Assembly: GCF_000154445.1 (NCBI RefSeq)
Contig: NZ_DS499566.1
Length of the DNA: 64,000 nucleotides
Origin: Intestinibacter bartlettii
GTDB lineage: Bacteria > Bacillota > Clostridia > Peptostreptococcales > Peptostreptococcaceae
Direction: 5' to 3' (one strand)
The notes under the pieces: generated by a model
The model's database searches: none
What the model saw: the letters and a program-made list of their open reading frames with translations, nothing else
What the model was told of the DNA's origin: nothing
Made by a program: the position numbers and the translations under genes
Shown: positions 43,644-53,416 of the stretch, one piece after another
How positions within the stretch are numbered: position 1 is the first letter of the stretch
How the letters are laid out: each line of letters begins with the position of its first letter

Positions 43644-44963
43644 ATGGATTATAGAAATTTATTTGATGGTATAGATGATAAAATAAAGCTGTCTAATGGG
43701 GTTTTATTAACACCAATAAATTTTGACAATGGAGCGACTACTCCACCTTTAAAAAGTGTTACACAAATAATTTACGATAATATAAAAAATTATGGACCAA
43801 TAGCTAGAGGGGTTGGATTCAAGGGTGAATACTGCACGACCATGTTTAATAAAGCTAGAGATATAATATTGGATTTTTTTTGTGTCTTGGATAATGATGA
43901 TTATACAGTAATATATACAAAATCGGATACAGAAGGCCTAAATGCACTTGCAAATGTACTTATACAAGATAAAGATGATATAGTTTTGACAACTAGAATG
44001 GAACATCACGCAAATGACCTTCCTTTTAGAAGGGTGGCAAAGATGGTTTATGTTGAGGTTGATGTTCTTGGAAGAATAAATATAGATGATATAGAAGAAG
44101 AGCTTATAAAGGCTAATGGAAAAATAAAAGTAGTTACAATTACGGGAGCTTCTAATGTAACAGGGTATATTACTCCAATTCACGATATTGCAAGATTAGC
44201 TCATAAATACGGTGCGGTTATAATAGTTGATGGGGCTCAATTAATTGCACATAGAGAAGTAAATTTAGCTGGGAATTCAAAAGATGAAGAAATCGACTTT
44301 TTGACTTTTTCAGCGCATAAGGCATATGCACCTTTTGGAAGCGGAGCAATAGTCGGTAAGAAGGATTATTTAAATGAAGAAGATCCATTTTTATCAGGAG
44401 GAGGATGTGTTGCTGGTGTGTTTGATGAAAGACTTATTTGGACTGCTGTTCCAGAAAAATACGAAGCAGGAACACAAAACTTCTTTGGAGCAATAGCTAT
44501 GGCTAAGGCACTTTCAGATTTGAAAAATATAGGATTTCAAAATATAGAAATGCATGAAAAATTATTAAAAGATTATATTATAAATTCAATGAAGAGTATA
44601 AAAAATGTAATTATGTATGGAGATGTGGATTATACAGATGATAGAATTGGAGTAATACCATTTAATATTAAAAATAGGGATTATAGTGAGGTTTCTATCA
44701 AGATGGCAACTGAAAATGCTATTTCTTTAAGATCAGGTAAGTTCTGCGCTCATACTTATGTATATAGACTTCTTGGTGTAAGTGATAGTGATGCATATAG
44801 AGATGTTATATCAGGTGAATATTTTTATGGAATGATAAGAGCTAGTTTAGGACTTTATAATACAAAAGATGAGGCGGATATATTTTTAAATGAATTAGAT
44901 CAAATTTCAAATAGCAGAAACTCAAGAAGAGTTAGAAAACATATTGGACGAATAAGATTTTAA
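43644..44963 (+). CDS. Class V aminotransferase-fold PLP enzyme (cysteine-desulfurase-like)
   Basis: The 439-residue enzyme has the SufS/CsdA form: NFDNGATTPPLKSV near the N-terminus, HHANDLPFRR, VDGAQLIAHREV, and the PLP lysine in FSAHKAYAPFGSGAIVG (Lys near 226). LRSGKFCAHTYVYRLLG near 362 matches the loop that carries the persulfide cysteine. It may release sulfur from cysteine, but no sufU, iscU or other Fe-S assembly gene adjoins it, so another PLP reaction is possible. GGGGGAA precedes the ATG. It is monocistronic, with a terminator at 45027. Confidence 0.85.
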   Translation: MDYRNLFDGIDDKIKLSNGVLLTPINFDNGATTPPLKSVTQIIYDNIKNYGPIARGVGFKGEYCTTMFNKARDIILDFFCVLDNDDYTVIYTKSDTEGLNALANVLIQDKDDIVLTTRMEHHANDLPFRRVAKMVYVEVDVLGRINIDDIEEELIKANGKIKVVTITGASNVTGYITPIHDIARLAHKYGAVIIVDGAQLIAHREVNLAGNSKDEEIDFLTFSAHKAYAPFGSGAIVGKKDYLNEEDPFLSGGGCVAGVFDERLIWTAVPEKYEAGTQNFFGAIAMAKALSDLKNIGFQNIEMHEKLLKDYIINSMKSIKNVIMYGDVDYTDDRIGVIPFNIKNRDYSEVSIKMATENAISLRSGKFCAHTYVYRLLGVSDSDAYRDVISGEYFYGMIRASLGLYNTKDEADIFLNELDQISNSRNSRRVRKHIGRIRF

Positions 44964-45263
44964 TAGAAAAAATATAAATAGCATATAGATTTTAGCAAAG
45001 AAATAAATTAAATCTAATTATAAAAGATAGAGGGGAAACCCTCTATTTTTTTGTAGAATATATGAAAAATATAATTGTTTTTAAAACATAGATATAAAAA
45101 ATATTGTAAAAATAATGAAAATTTTATATAATTCCCAGTATGGAATAAGATTAAAAATTTACATAGAAAGAAAAAAATTCATAATTGAATTTTTAAAATA
45201 TGAATATATCAAATTAAAATAGGTAATTTTAATCTTAGACAACAATGTAAAAGGAGAGAAAAA
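44964..45263. other. Intergenic region before the YfcC-type transporter
   Basis: It holds the terminator at 45027-45053 and then about 200 bp of AT-rich DNA that must carry the transporter promoter; no clear -35/-10 pair was fixed. Confidence 0.35.
45027..45053 (+). terminator. Intrinsic terminator of the PLP enzyme gene
   Basis: ATAGAGGG/CCCTCTAT, a perfect 8-bp stem with tetraloop GAAA and a T7 tail. Confidence 0.9.
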
Positions 45264-46680
45264 ATGGACAACAAAAAAAAGAAAAAATCATTTAAGCTAC
45301 CGACAGCTTATACAGTATTGCTAATAATAACAGCGATTATAGCAATAGTTTCACACTTTATACCTGGTGCTATACCAGCTAGTTTATCGGATTTTATAAT
45401 GGCACCTATAAATGGTCTTAACAACTCAATCGATATTGCCATATTTGTTTTATTAATCGGAGGATTTTTAGGAATCACGACAAAAACAGGTGCACTTGAT
45501 GCAGGTATTGCCTCAGTTGTATCAAAATTAAAAGGAAAAGAATTAATATTAATCCCGGTTCTTATGTTTTTATTCTCACTTGGAGGTACAAGTTTTGGGA
45601 TGTCAGAAGAAACAATAGCTTTCACAGCGCTTGTAACGACTACTATGATAATAGCGGGATTTGATCCACTTGTATCAGTTGCAACAATAATATTAGGTTC
45701 AGGATGTGGTGTATTAGGGTCTACTGTAAACCCATTTTTAGTATCAGTTAGTATAGGTTCATTAAACGGTTCCGGAATAGAAGTAAACCAAGGTGTAGTT
45801 ATAGCAATCAACACAATTTTATGGTTATCATCATTACTTATATCAATATACTTTGTTATGAATTACGCTAAAAAAGTTTATCAAAATAAAAAATGAGAGC
45901 ATACTTACTGATTTAGAGATTGAACATGCTAATGAAGCATTTATAGGTAATAAATCAGGTGAAGAGGGAGTAGTAGAGTTTACACAAAAAAGAAAAATAG
46001 TATTAGCTTTATTTGCATTTACATTTATAATTATGGTTATTGGGATAATTCCATGGGAAAAGTTTGGAATAAATATATTTATATCTACTGGATTTTTAAC
46101 AGGTTCTAGCTTAGGTAACTGGTGGTTTTCTGAGCTTGGAATGTGGTTTGTAATAATGTCAGTAATTATAGGAATTGTATATGGCATGAAAGAGGGCGAA
46201 ATTGTCGATGCATTTTTAGCAGGGGCAGCAGATATGGTTGGTGTCGCTTTAGTTATAGGTGTATCAAGAGGTATATCTGTAATTATGGCTACAACAGGAC
46301 TTGATGCATATGTACTTGCAAAAGCATCTGGAGTTTTAGTCGGAATGAGTCCAATAATATTTACGATAGTTGCTTATTTAATATATATGGCGCTTACATT
46401 CTTTATACCATCTACATCAGGGCTTGCAGGTTTATCAATGCCGATATTTGGGCCGCTTGCAGTTAGCTTAGGATTTAGTCCAGAGGTAATAATATCAATA
46501 TTTAGTGCAGGAAGTGGTATCATAAATTTAGTTACACCTACAAGTGGTGTTATAATGGGAACACTTGCAATTGCAAAAGTTGACTACGAATCATGGGTAA
46601 AATTCGTAACAAAAATATTAATAGCTATATTTATAGCATCAGCATTAATTCTTTCAATTGCTATGATGGTTATAAAATAA
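45264..46680 (+). pseudogene. YfcC-family transporter, frameshifted at an A6 run
   Basis: The first frame (45264-45896) encodes 210 residues with about six membrane segments (FVLLIGGFLGITTKTGALDA, LGGTSFGMSEETIAF). It stops at TGA 45894-45896 directly after six A residues (45888-45893). Without one A the frame continues YQNKNESILTDLEIEHAN... into the second half, which ends at 46680 with further segments (STSGLAGLSMPIFGPL, LVTPTSGVIMGTLAIAK). Together they give about 471 residues, the normal YfcC length. YfcC proteins carry amino acids or small peptides. A dipeptidase gene follows, suggesting dipeptide uptake. It may be inactive, phase-variable or a sequencing error. Confidence 0.8.
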
Positions 46681-46772
46681 ATTATTATAGCTATAAAAAG
46701 TTTAGAATAAGTTAAACTACACTAAAATATGACAAATATAATTATAAAATAAATTTTGAGAGGAAAATAAAT

Positions 46773-48230
46773 ATGGAATTTAATTTTAAAAATCCAAAAC
46801 TAGAATTAGTTTTTAAATATTTTGAAGAGATTTCAAAAATTCCTAGAGGTTCAGGAAATGAAAAAGGAATAAGTGATTATTTAGCACAAGAAGGAAGAAG
46901 ACTTGGTCTTGAAGTTATACAAGATGAAACTCTAAACGTAATAATAAAAAAAGAAGCATCTGAAGGATATGAAAATTCTCCTGCTGTAATACTTCAAGGT
47001 CATATGGATATGGTTTGTGAAAAAAACAAAGATGTAGACCACGATTTTTCAAAAGATCCAATCGAGCTAGAAGTAAAAGGAGATTACCTTTATGCAAAAG
47101 GGACAACACTAGGAGCAGATAACGGTATTGCAGTAGCGATGGGACTTGCTCTTTTAGCGTCAGGTGATATAGCTACTCCAAAATTAGAAGTATTATTTAC
47201 AGTAAATGAAGAAGTAAGCATGGAAGGCGCTATGAATTTAGACGGAAGTGTTTTTGATGGAAGATACATAATAAATCTAGATTCTGAAGAAGAAGGTAAA
47301 ATAACAGTAAGCTGTGCCGGCGGAGTTACAGCTATTGCAAAAATCAAAAAAGAATTAAAAAATATAAGTGATAAAGATATTTTTGCTATAAATATAAAAG
47401 GACTAAAAGGTGGACACTCTGGTATCGAGATAGACAAAAAAAGAGCTAATTCAAATATACTTATAGGAAGAATTTTAAATAATCTTAAAAATAGCGATGT
47501 AGATTATGATTTAATCTCAATAAGCGGTGGTCTTAAAAATAATGCAATACCTCGTGAAGCTGAGGTGATTATAGCTTTAGATAAAGAATATGTAGAACAG
47601 GCAAATGATATTGTAACTTCAATGTTAGGTATATTTAAAAATGAATTTAAAACAAGTGATCCATCAATAGTTATTGAAATGCAAAAGATTGATGAAAAAC
47701 ACGAAAGAGCATTATCTGAGCAAGTTCAAGACAAAATAGTTAAAGTATTAAACTTAATGCCGAGAAACATTCAAACTATGAGTGCTGATATAGATGGACT
47801 TGTTGAAAGTTCTACAAATCTAGGTGTTGTAGTTACAGAAAATGAATATATAAAATTCGAATTCGCAACAAGAAGTTCAGTAAAAAGTTTAAAAGACGAT
47901 ATAAACGAAAGAATGGAATTATTGTGTGAATCTATTGGTGTAGAACTTGAATTAGAAGACGACTACCCTGAGTGGGAATATGCAAAAGACTCAAAACTTG
48001 AGCAAATATGTGTTGAAACATATGAAAAATTATACAATAAAAAGCCTGAAATAGTAGCAATTCATGCAGGGCTTGAATGTGGATTATTATTAGATGCAAT
48101 AGAAGGAGCACAAGCAATATCAATTGGTCCAAATTTATTTGACGTTCATACTCCAGATGAACATATAGATATTTTATCTACTGAAAGAACATGGGATTAC
48201 TTAGTTAGTATATTATGTAATATAAAATAA
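46773..48230 (+). CDS. pepD: Aminoacyl-histidine dipeptidase (PepD, M20 family)
   Basis: This 485-residue cytoplasmic zinc peptidase cleaves dipeptides such as carnosine (Xaa-His). Visible are the metal-site blocks LQGHMDMVCEKNKDVDHDF (about residues 75-93), GTTLGADNGIAVAMG (about 114-128), LFTVNEEVSMEGAMNL, and the late AIHAGLECGLL. GLKGGHSGIEIDKKRANSN belongs to the dimerisation domain. Full PepD length. GAGAGGAAAA precedes the ATG. It follows the transporter by about 90 bp, so both may serve peptide use as an amino acid source. Confidence 0.9.
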   Translation: MEFNFKNPKLELVFKYFEEISKIPRGSGNEKGISDYLAQEGRRLGLEVIQDETLNVIIKKEASEGYENSPAVILQGHMDMVCEKNKDVDHDFSKDPIELEVKGDYLYAKGTTLGADNGIAVAMGLALLASGDIATPKLEVLFTVNEEVSMEGAMNLDGSVFDGRYIINLDSEEEGKITVSCAGGVTAIAKIKKELKNISDKDIFAINIKGLKGGHSGIEIDKKRANSNILIGRILNNLKNSDVDYDLISISGGLKNNAIPREAEVIIALDKEYVEQANDIVTSMLGIFKNEFKTSDPSIVIEMQKIDEKHERALSEQVQDKIVKVLNLMPRNIQTMSADIDGLVESSTNLGVVVTENEYIKFEFATRSSVKSLKDDINERMELLCESIGVELELEDDYPEWEYAKDSKLEQICVETYEKLYNKKPEIVAIHAGLECGLLLDAIEGAQAISIGPNLFDVHTPDEHIDILSTERTWDYLVSILCNIK

Positions 48231-48288
48231 AACACCTTTAAAACATAAATTTTAACTTATCATATGTAAATCTCAAAGGAGGATAGAT

Positions 48289-48942
48289 ATGGTTGTAGTT
48301 TTCTTAAGAAGTATAGTTTTATATATAGCAGTACTGATTTCTATGAGAATTATGGGAAAAGGTGAAATTGCTGAGATGAATTGTTTTGACTTGGTCATAA
48401 CACTTTTGATAGCTGAAGTTGCATCACTTCCAATGGAAAATAATGATATACCAATGATAAATGGTATAGCTGCACTTACTGGGCTTGTAGCAATGCAAAC
48501 AATAATTTCATTTTTATCCTTGAAATTTAGAAAAGTATCTATAGTATTATCAGGGAAGCCATCAATATTAATTAATAAAGGTGAGATAGATTATAAAGAA
48601 CTCAAAAAAGAGAGAGTAAGTATAAACGAACTTTTAGAACAACTTAGGATACAGGGATATTTTAATATAAAATATATCCAATATGCCATACTAGAAACTG
48701 ATGGAAGCTTGAGCATTGTACCAACTTCAAATTATAATTCGACACCATCAAGACCTTTTTATCATTTGCCAATTCCTCTTATTTTGGATGGTTGTGTGAT
48801 AAAAGAAAATTTAAAACAAATAAATAAAGATGAAGCGTGGCTCGATAGTATATTAAAATCACATGAAGTAAAAAAAGCAAAAGAGGTACTACTTTGCATT
48901 TTAGATGAATACGATAAAATATTAATTCAAAAGAAAAAGTGA
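48289..48942 (+). CDS. YetF-like DUF421 membrane protein
   Basis: This 217-residue protein has three N-terminal membrane segments (about residues 3-80: VVVFLRSIVLYIAVLISMRI...GKGEIAEMNCFDLVITLLIAEVASLPM) and a C-terminal cytoplasmic DUF421 domain (VLSGKPSILINKGEIDYKEL, LLEQLRIQGYF, AILETDGSLSIVP). The motif GK-x-E is typical. The family is common in Firmicutes and has roles in the envelope of spore formers that are poorly defined. AGGAGG precedes the ATG. The DUF4363 gene follows after 9 bp, a usual partner. Confidence 0.9.
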   Translation: MVVVFLRSIVLYIAVLISMRIMGKGEIAEMNCFDLVITLLIAEVASLPMENNDIPMINGIAALTGLVAMQTIISFLSLKFRKVSIVLSGKPSILINKGEIDYKELKKERVSINELLEQLRIQGYFNIKYIQYAILETDGSLSIVPTSNYNSTPSRPFYHLPIPLILDGCVIKENLKQINKDEAWLDSILKSHEVKKAKEVLLCILDEYDKILIQKKK

Positions 48943-48951
48943 GGATAAAAT

Positions 48952-49332
48952 ATGAGAAATACTATAATAGCACTTACATGGGTCATTTTATTTATACTTT
49001 TTGGAGTTTATATCGATAGCAAGGTTGAGACATTCTGTATTGATTATACAAAAGATGTTCAAGCGACATATGAGGTAATACATGATGAAAATTGGGATGA
49101 AGCAGATAAGAAGTTAGATGATTTAGTTAAAAAATTAGATAGACAAAAAGATTTTTGGTTAAAGGTTCTCGATCATCAATATTACGATGATTTAAATTTG
49201 GAGCTTGGTTTAGCTAAAAATGCAGTATATTGCAAAAATAAAATAAGGGGATTAGAATCACTTGAAAAAGTTGAATCTATTCTCCAAAATTTAATGGCTG
49301 ACGAAAAATGTAATTGGAATTATATTTTTTAG
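48952..49332 (+). CDS. DUF4363 family protein
   Basis: This 126-residue protein has an N-terminal membrane anchor (about residues 5-22, IALTWVILFILFGVYI) and a helical extracytoplasmic part with ENWDEADKKLDDLVKKLDRQKDFW, the hallmark of DUF4363. Function is unknown. GAGGATAAA precedes the ATG. It forms an operon with the YetF-like gene and ends in a terminator, so the two probably work together in the membrane. Confidence 0.82.
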   Translation: MRNTIIALTWVILFILFGVYIDSKVETFCIDYTKDVQATYEVIHDENWDEADKKLDDLVKKLDRQKDFWLKVLDHQYYDDLNLELGLAKNAVYCKNKIRGLESLEKVESILQNLMADEKCNWNYIF

Positions 49333-49334
49333 AT

Positions 49335-49378
49335 AAAAAAGGCATATAGAATACGAAATGTATTTTATATGCTTTTTT
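49335..49378 (+). terminator. Intrinsic terminator
   Basis: AAAAAAGGCATATA/TATATGCTTTTTT with a loop of about 17 bases, directly after the DUF4363 stop. Confidence 0.85.
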
Positions 49379-49445
49379 GCATTGAAATTTATTTGTTTTA
49401 GAACTTTAAATTATTATTTTAGGTTATTGTATAGTTATTTTAAAT

Positions 49446-50084
49446 CTATTCTTTTATAAAATTTAAAAAGTTCTCTAGTATTTTAGCAGTTATTCCCCAA
49501 ATTATGTAGTTTTTATATTCGTAAAATAAAGTTGAGTATTTCCCAACTGCAAATTTATAATTTTCTTTATTTGGAATCTTAGAATATGGGAAGTTTTCAT
49601 TTACTTTTACCTCGACTTCATTTTCGAATTCTTCTGGTGATGAGTCGAGTAAGTATGTTATTGGAACACTAAAAACATGGTCAACTTCATCTTTATTGAT
49701 AAGCAGATTTTCTATATCATTTTTTAATGCACTTTCTTTTATTATTCCTAAAAATGGATGTATTATGAGATTTGAGTGGTTTAAATATAAATCAAGTGGC
49801 GATATTATTTCTATATCATCTTGTGTTATACCTATTTCTTCACAAGTTTCTCTTATACAAGCAGTTTGTGGGTCTTCTCCTTTTTCAATTTTGCCACCAG
49901 GAAAAGCAATTTCATTTGGTTGGCTTCTAAGCGTTTTAGATCTTACTTCGAATAATATCTCGTAAGAATTATTTCTTTTTATTATAGGAATTAAGACAGA
50001 AGCCCTTTTCATATTTTGATAGCCATTTATATATGGAGTAAATCCACTGAATTTATCTTTAATGTCTTTAATATTATCAACCAT
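49446..50084 (-). CDS. Nudix hydrolase, coenzyme A diphosphatase type
   Basis: The 212-residue enzyme probably splits CoA or its oxidised forms into phosphopantetheine and 3',5'-ADP. The Nudix box is GGKIEKGEDPQTACIRETCE followed by EIG (about residues 62-84). Directly before it, FEVRSKTLRSQPNEIAFPGG is the CoA-type signature (LLTxRSxxLRxxPGxxxFPGG). The ATG follows AAAGGAG at 11 bases. It is monocistronic. The downstream intergenic sequence has no strong terminator on this strand apart from the AT-rich DNA near 49400-49445. Confidence 0.9.
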   Translation of the reverse strand: MVDNIKDIKDKFSGFTPYINGYQNMKRASVLIPIIKRNNSYEILFEVRSKTLRSQPNEIAFPGGKIEKGEDPQTACIRETCEEIGITQDDIEIISPLDLYLNHSNLIIHPFLGIIKESALKNDIENLLINKDEVDHVFSVPITYLLDSSPEEFENEVEVKVNENFPYSKIPNKENYKFAVGKYSTLFYEYKNYIIWGITAKILENFLNFIKE

Positions 50085-50323
50085 AAGTTAAATTACTCCT
50101 TTCAAAAAAATATCATATAGATATTATAGACTAGATTTTAGAAAATATAAATTATAAAGGAATAGAAAATTTATCTACAATATAAAACAAATTTTGTGTT
50201 ATAAGTATAAATTTCTAAGTATGTAAAAGGAAATTCGATAAATTATTATCAAAATGAAAAAAGTATGTTAAAATTAATGCAAAATTACCAAAATAAGTAT
50301 AAAATAAAAGGTAAAAAACAAAT

Positions 50324-50344
50324 TACGGACGCATTTTGTTCGTA
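50324..50344. promoter_or_regulatory. Inverted repeat just before the redox operon
   Basis: TACGGAC-GCATTTT-GTTCGTA is an interrupted palindrome with one mismatched pair, ending 6 bp before the GGGGGGA ribosome binding site. It could be an operator or a small leader hairpin. Confidence 0.35.
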
Positions 50345-50361
50345 TAAGGGGGGACTTTAAG

Positions 50362-51819
50362 TTGGACAAATTATATGACGTGATAATAATTGGCTCTGGA
50401 GTAGTGGGAAATGCTATTGCCAGGGAAATGTCTAGATATAATTTAAAAATAGGGGTACTAGAAAAAGAATTAGATGTATGTAATGAGACAAGCGCAAGAA
50501 ATTCAGGGGTACTTCATGCTGGATTTAATAACAAGCCTGGGACACTTATGGCTAAATTCTGTGTTGAAGGGAATCAGGGGTTTGATCAAGTTGCTAAAGA
50601 ACTAGGAGTACCGTTTAAAAGATGTGGGAAACTAGTTGTTGGATTTAGCGAAGAAGATAAAGAAAAATTAATCGCAATGAAAGAGCAAGGCGAAAAAAAT
50701 GGTGTTAAGGGGCTTGAGATAATAGGCAAAGACAAAATAAAAGAAATTGAGCCAAATATCGACGGTGAATTTGCGATGTGGTCAAAGACTACAGGTATAC
50801 TAAATCCATATTTACTTACAATAGCTCTTGCTGAAAATGCAGCGGCAAATGGGGCAGAATATTATTTTGGAAATGAAGTAATTGATATCAAAAGAGTAGA
50901 TGATATTTACAATATAAAAACTAAAAAAGATACATATAAAACTAGATGGGTAGTAAATGCAGCAGGACTTTACAGCGATAGAGTTTCAAAAATGCTTGGA
51001 ATTGGCGATTATACAATCCATCCATGCAGGGGGGAATATTTTATATTAGATGAAAAAGTAGGCTCAAAATTAAGCCTTCCAGCATATCCAGTTCCAAATC
51101 CAAAAGAAGGTGGGCTTGGAATCCATTTAACTCCAACAATCGACGGAAATGTATTTATCGGTCCAAGTAGTGAATATATAGATGAAAGGGATGATTATTC
51201 TGCTACACAAAAGATAATGGACTTACTTATTAAAGACGGAGGAAGAATATTTCCACATATAAGAAGAGATGATTTTATAAGAAACTTCGCTGGAATTAGA
51301 CCAAAGCTTGCATCAAAAGAAGAAGGTGGATACCACGATTTTGTAATCGAAATGAGAGATAAATCACCAAATACTATAAATTTAGTCGGGATAGAATCTC
51401 CAGGGCTTACAAGTTCAACTCCAATTGCAAAATATGTAGTTTCTTTATTAAAACAAAAAGAAGAACTTACAGAAAACGAAAACTTTAATCCAATTAGAAA
51501 ACCTATAGTCACTTTTAATGATAAGTCAGTAGAAGAAAAAGAAGCTTTAATTAAAGAAAATCCTGACTATGGCGAAGTAATTTGCAGATGTCAAACTATA
51601 ACAAAGGCAGAAATTTTAGAAGCTATAAACAACCCACTAGGAGTTGAAACTCTAACTGGAATCAAATATAGATGTAGAGCGATGATGGGAAGATGCCAAG
51701 GTGGTTATTGTGAAACAAGAATAGCAGGTTTACTAGAAGAAGTTAAACATAAAAATAGAGAAGATGTGCTTTACTGTCGAGAAGGTTCTAATATGTTTGT
51801 TGGGAAGGTGAGAGACTAA
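50362..51819 (+). CDS. FAD-dependent dehydrogenase with BFD-type [2Fe-2S] domain (GlpA/LhgO-like)
   Basis: This 485-residue flavoprotein has the FAD-binding motif DVIIIGSGVVGNAIAREM (residues 6-23) and the DAO fold with ETSARNSGVLHAGFNNKPGT, which resembles both anaerobic glycerol-3-phosphate dehydrogenase (GlpA) and L-2-hydroxyglutarate oxidase (LhgO). The C-terminal 75 residues form a BFD domain with four cysteines (VICRCQTIT and YRCRAMMGRCQGGYC). The start is TTG at 50362, 7 bases after GGGGGGA. Its stop overlaps the next ATG by one base. The racemase homologue at the end of the operon favours a 2-hydroxyacid substrate over glycerol phosphate, but this is not decided. Confidence 0.85.
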   Translation: MDKLYDVIIIGSGVVGNAIAREMSRYNLKIGVLEKELDVCNETSARNSGVLHAGFNNKPGTLMAKFCVEGNQGFDQVAKELGVPFKRCGKLVVGFSEEDKEKLIAMKEQGEKNGVKGLEIIGKDKIKEIEPNIDGEFAMWSKTTGILNPYLLTIALAENAAANGAEYYFGNEVIDIKRVDDIYNIKTKKDTYKTRWVVNAAGLYSDRVSKMLGIGDYTIHPCRGEYFILDEKVGSKLSLPAYPVPNPKEGGLGIHLTPTIDGNVFIGPSSEYIDERDDYSATQKIMDLLIKDGGRIFPHIRRDDFIRNFAGIRPKLASKEEGGYHDFVIEMRDKSPNTINLVGIESPGLTSSTPIAKYVVSLLKQKEELTENENFNPIRKPIVTFNDKSVEEKEALIKENPDYGEVICRCQTITKAEILEAINNPLGVETLTGIKYRCRAMMGRCQGGYCETRIAGLLEEVKHKNREDVLYCREGSNMFVGKVRD

Positions 51820-53060
51820 TGGTTGAAAATAAAGATGTAGTAATAGTTGGGGGCGGTCCTGCAGGTCTTGCAGCAGCTTTAGAGCTAAAACACAAGGGAA
51901 TAGAAGATATACTTATTGTCGAAAGAGAAGACAAATTAGGTGGCATATTAAAACAATGTATTCACGATGGTTTTGGGCTTACTCACTTTAAAGAGACATT
52001 AAGCGGTCCTGAATATGCAGATAGATTTATAAAAGAAGTAAAAAAAGAAAAAATAGATTATATTACAGATGCGACAGTTATTGATGTAAATAATGAAAAG
52101 ATAGTAACTGCTGCAACAAGAGATGGACTAAAACAATATAAGGCAAAGGCTGTAGTTTTGACTATGGGTTGTAGAGAAAGAACAAGGGGAGCGATTTCTA
52201 CTCCAGGTACAAGACCAGCAGGAATATACAATGCTGGTGTTGCGCAAAGATATATAAATTTAACTAATACAATGGTCGGCAAAAAAGTTGTAATCTTGGG
52301 TTCAGGAGATATCGGCCTTATAATGGCGAGAAGACTTACTCTTGAAGGGGCAAAAGTAGAGGCAGTAATCGAGCTTTCACCATATGCAAATGGACTTCCA
52401 AGAAATATAGAACAATGTTTAAATGACTACAATATACCTCTATATTTAAGCCACACAATAACTAATATAGAAGGAAAAAGCAGATTAGAAGCTGTTGTTG
52501 TTAGCAAAGTCGATGAAGTAACTAAAAAAGTTATTCCAGGAACTCAAAAAAGATACGAATGTGACACTTTAATACTTTCAATTGGTCTTATTCCAGAAAA
52601 TGAATTATCATTAAAAGCAGGTGTAGTGCTAGATCCTAGAACAAAAGGTGCAGTAGTTGATGAAAATTATCAAACTTCAGTAGAAGGAATATTCGCAGCG
52701 GGAAATGTTCTTCAAGTTCACGACTTAGTAGACTTTGTCTCACTAGAAGCTGAAAGACTTGCAGACCACGTTTGTGAATATATAAATGACGGAAAGTTAG
52801 CTGAGAGCAGTATAAATATAGAAGCTGGCGAAAATATAAACCATACAATTCCACAAAAAATAAGTGGAACTAAGGATTTTGTGCTTTCATTTAGAGTTAG
52901 AAAGCCTTTTAAAGAATGTAAAGTGGATATAATGCAAGATGGCGAAGTTATAAAGACTAAGAAATATAAAAAGGCGATACCAGCTGAAATGGTTCAAATA
53001 AAAATTTTAAAAGATGAAATAAAACAAAATGGGGATTTGAAGGTGATTATAAGTGAATAG
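51819..53060 (+). CDS. FAD/NAD(P)-dependent oxidoreductase, partner of the upstream dehydrogenase
   Basis: This 413-residue protein has two Rossmann motifs: VVIVGGGPAGLAAALEL (residues 7-23) for FAD and KVVILGSGDIGLIMARRL (about 155-172) for NAD(P). RERTRGAISTPGTRPAGIYNAG and the late GIFAAGNVLQVHDLVDFVSLE are typical of the subunit that pairs with GlpA-like dehydrogenases and DUF1667 proteins. It probably passes electrons between the flavin and Fe-S partners and a nicotinamide or another carrier. The ATG overlaps the upstream stop (TAATG). Confidence 0.85.
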   Translation: MVENKDVVIVGGGPAGLAAALELKHKGIEDILIVEREDKLGGILKQCIHDGFGLTHFKETLSGPEYADRFIKEVKKEKIDYITDATVIDVNNEKIVTAATRDGLKQYKAKAVVLTMGCRERTRGAISTPGTRPAGIYNAGVAQRYINLTNTMVGKKVVILGSGDIGLIMARRLTLEGAKVEAVIELSPYANGLPRNIEQCLNDYNIPLYLSHTITNIEGKSRLEAVVVSKVDEVTKKVIPGTQKRYECDTLILSIGLIPENELSLKAGVVLDPRTKGAVVDENYQTSVEGIFAAGNVLQVHDLVDFVSLEAERLADHVCEYINDGKLAESSINIEAGENINHTIPQKISGTKDFVLSFRVRKPFKECKVDIMQDGEVIKTKKYKKAIPAEMVQIKILKDEIKQNGDLKVIISE

Positions 53061-53415
53061 AAAATTTACATGTATAGTTTGTCCAAATGGATGTGAGATA
53101 GAAGTAGATTATGAAGGAAAAGATATAAAAAATATTGAAGGAGAAGGTTGTAAAAAAGGTAAAGAATATGTAGTTCAAGAACTTACTGACCCAAGACGTA
53201 ATATAGCTTCTTCTGTAGTTTTACTAAACGGTGAGCTTCCACTTGTGAGCGTAAGACTGACAAAACCAGTTCCAAAAGCTAAAATATTTGACGTTATGGA
53301 TATAATAAAAGGCATAAAATTAGAAGCTCCAGTAGAAGTAGGCGATGTAGTTGTAAAAAATATAATGGGATACGACAGCGACCTTATCGTTACAAAACAA
53401 GTAGGTGTAAAATAA
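53053..53415 (+). CDS. DUF1667 protein (third subunit of the dehydrogenase unit)
   Basis: The 120-residue protein starts with GTG at 53053, overlapping the upstream stop by 8 bases. The N-terminal FTCIVCPNGCEIEV and EGEGCKKGKEYV give four cysteines in a CxxCPxGC...C pattern, the DUF1667 signature, probably a metal or Fe-S site. The rest (RRNIASSVVLLNGELPLVSVRLTKPVPK) is beta-rich. The protein nearly always occurs with the two genes before it, so a complex of the three is likely. Confidence 0.88.
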   Translation: MNRKFTCIVCPNGCEIEVDYEGKDIKNIEGEGCKKGKEYVVQELTDPRRNIASSVVLLNGELPLVSVRLTKPVPKAKIFDVMDIIKGIKLEAPVEVGDVVVKNIMGYDSDLIVTKQVGVK

Positions 53416-53416
53416 A

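Noticed and set aside
45308..45814. 168-residue minus-strand ORF in the transporter gene
   Set aside because: It is a reverse-strand shadow of a membrane protein gene with proline/isoleucine-rich chance sequence.
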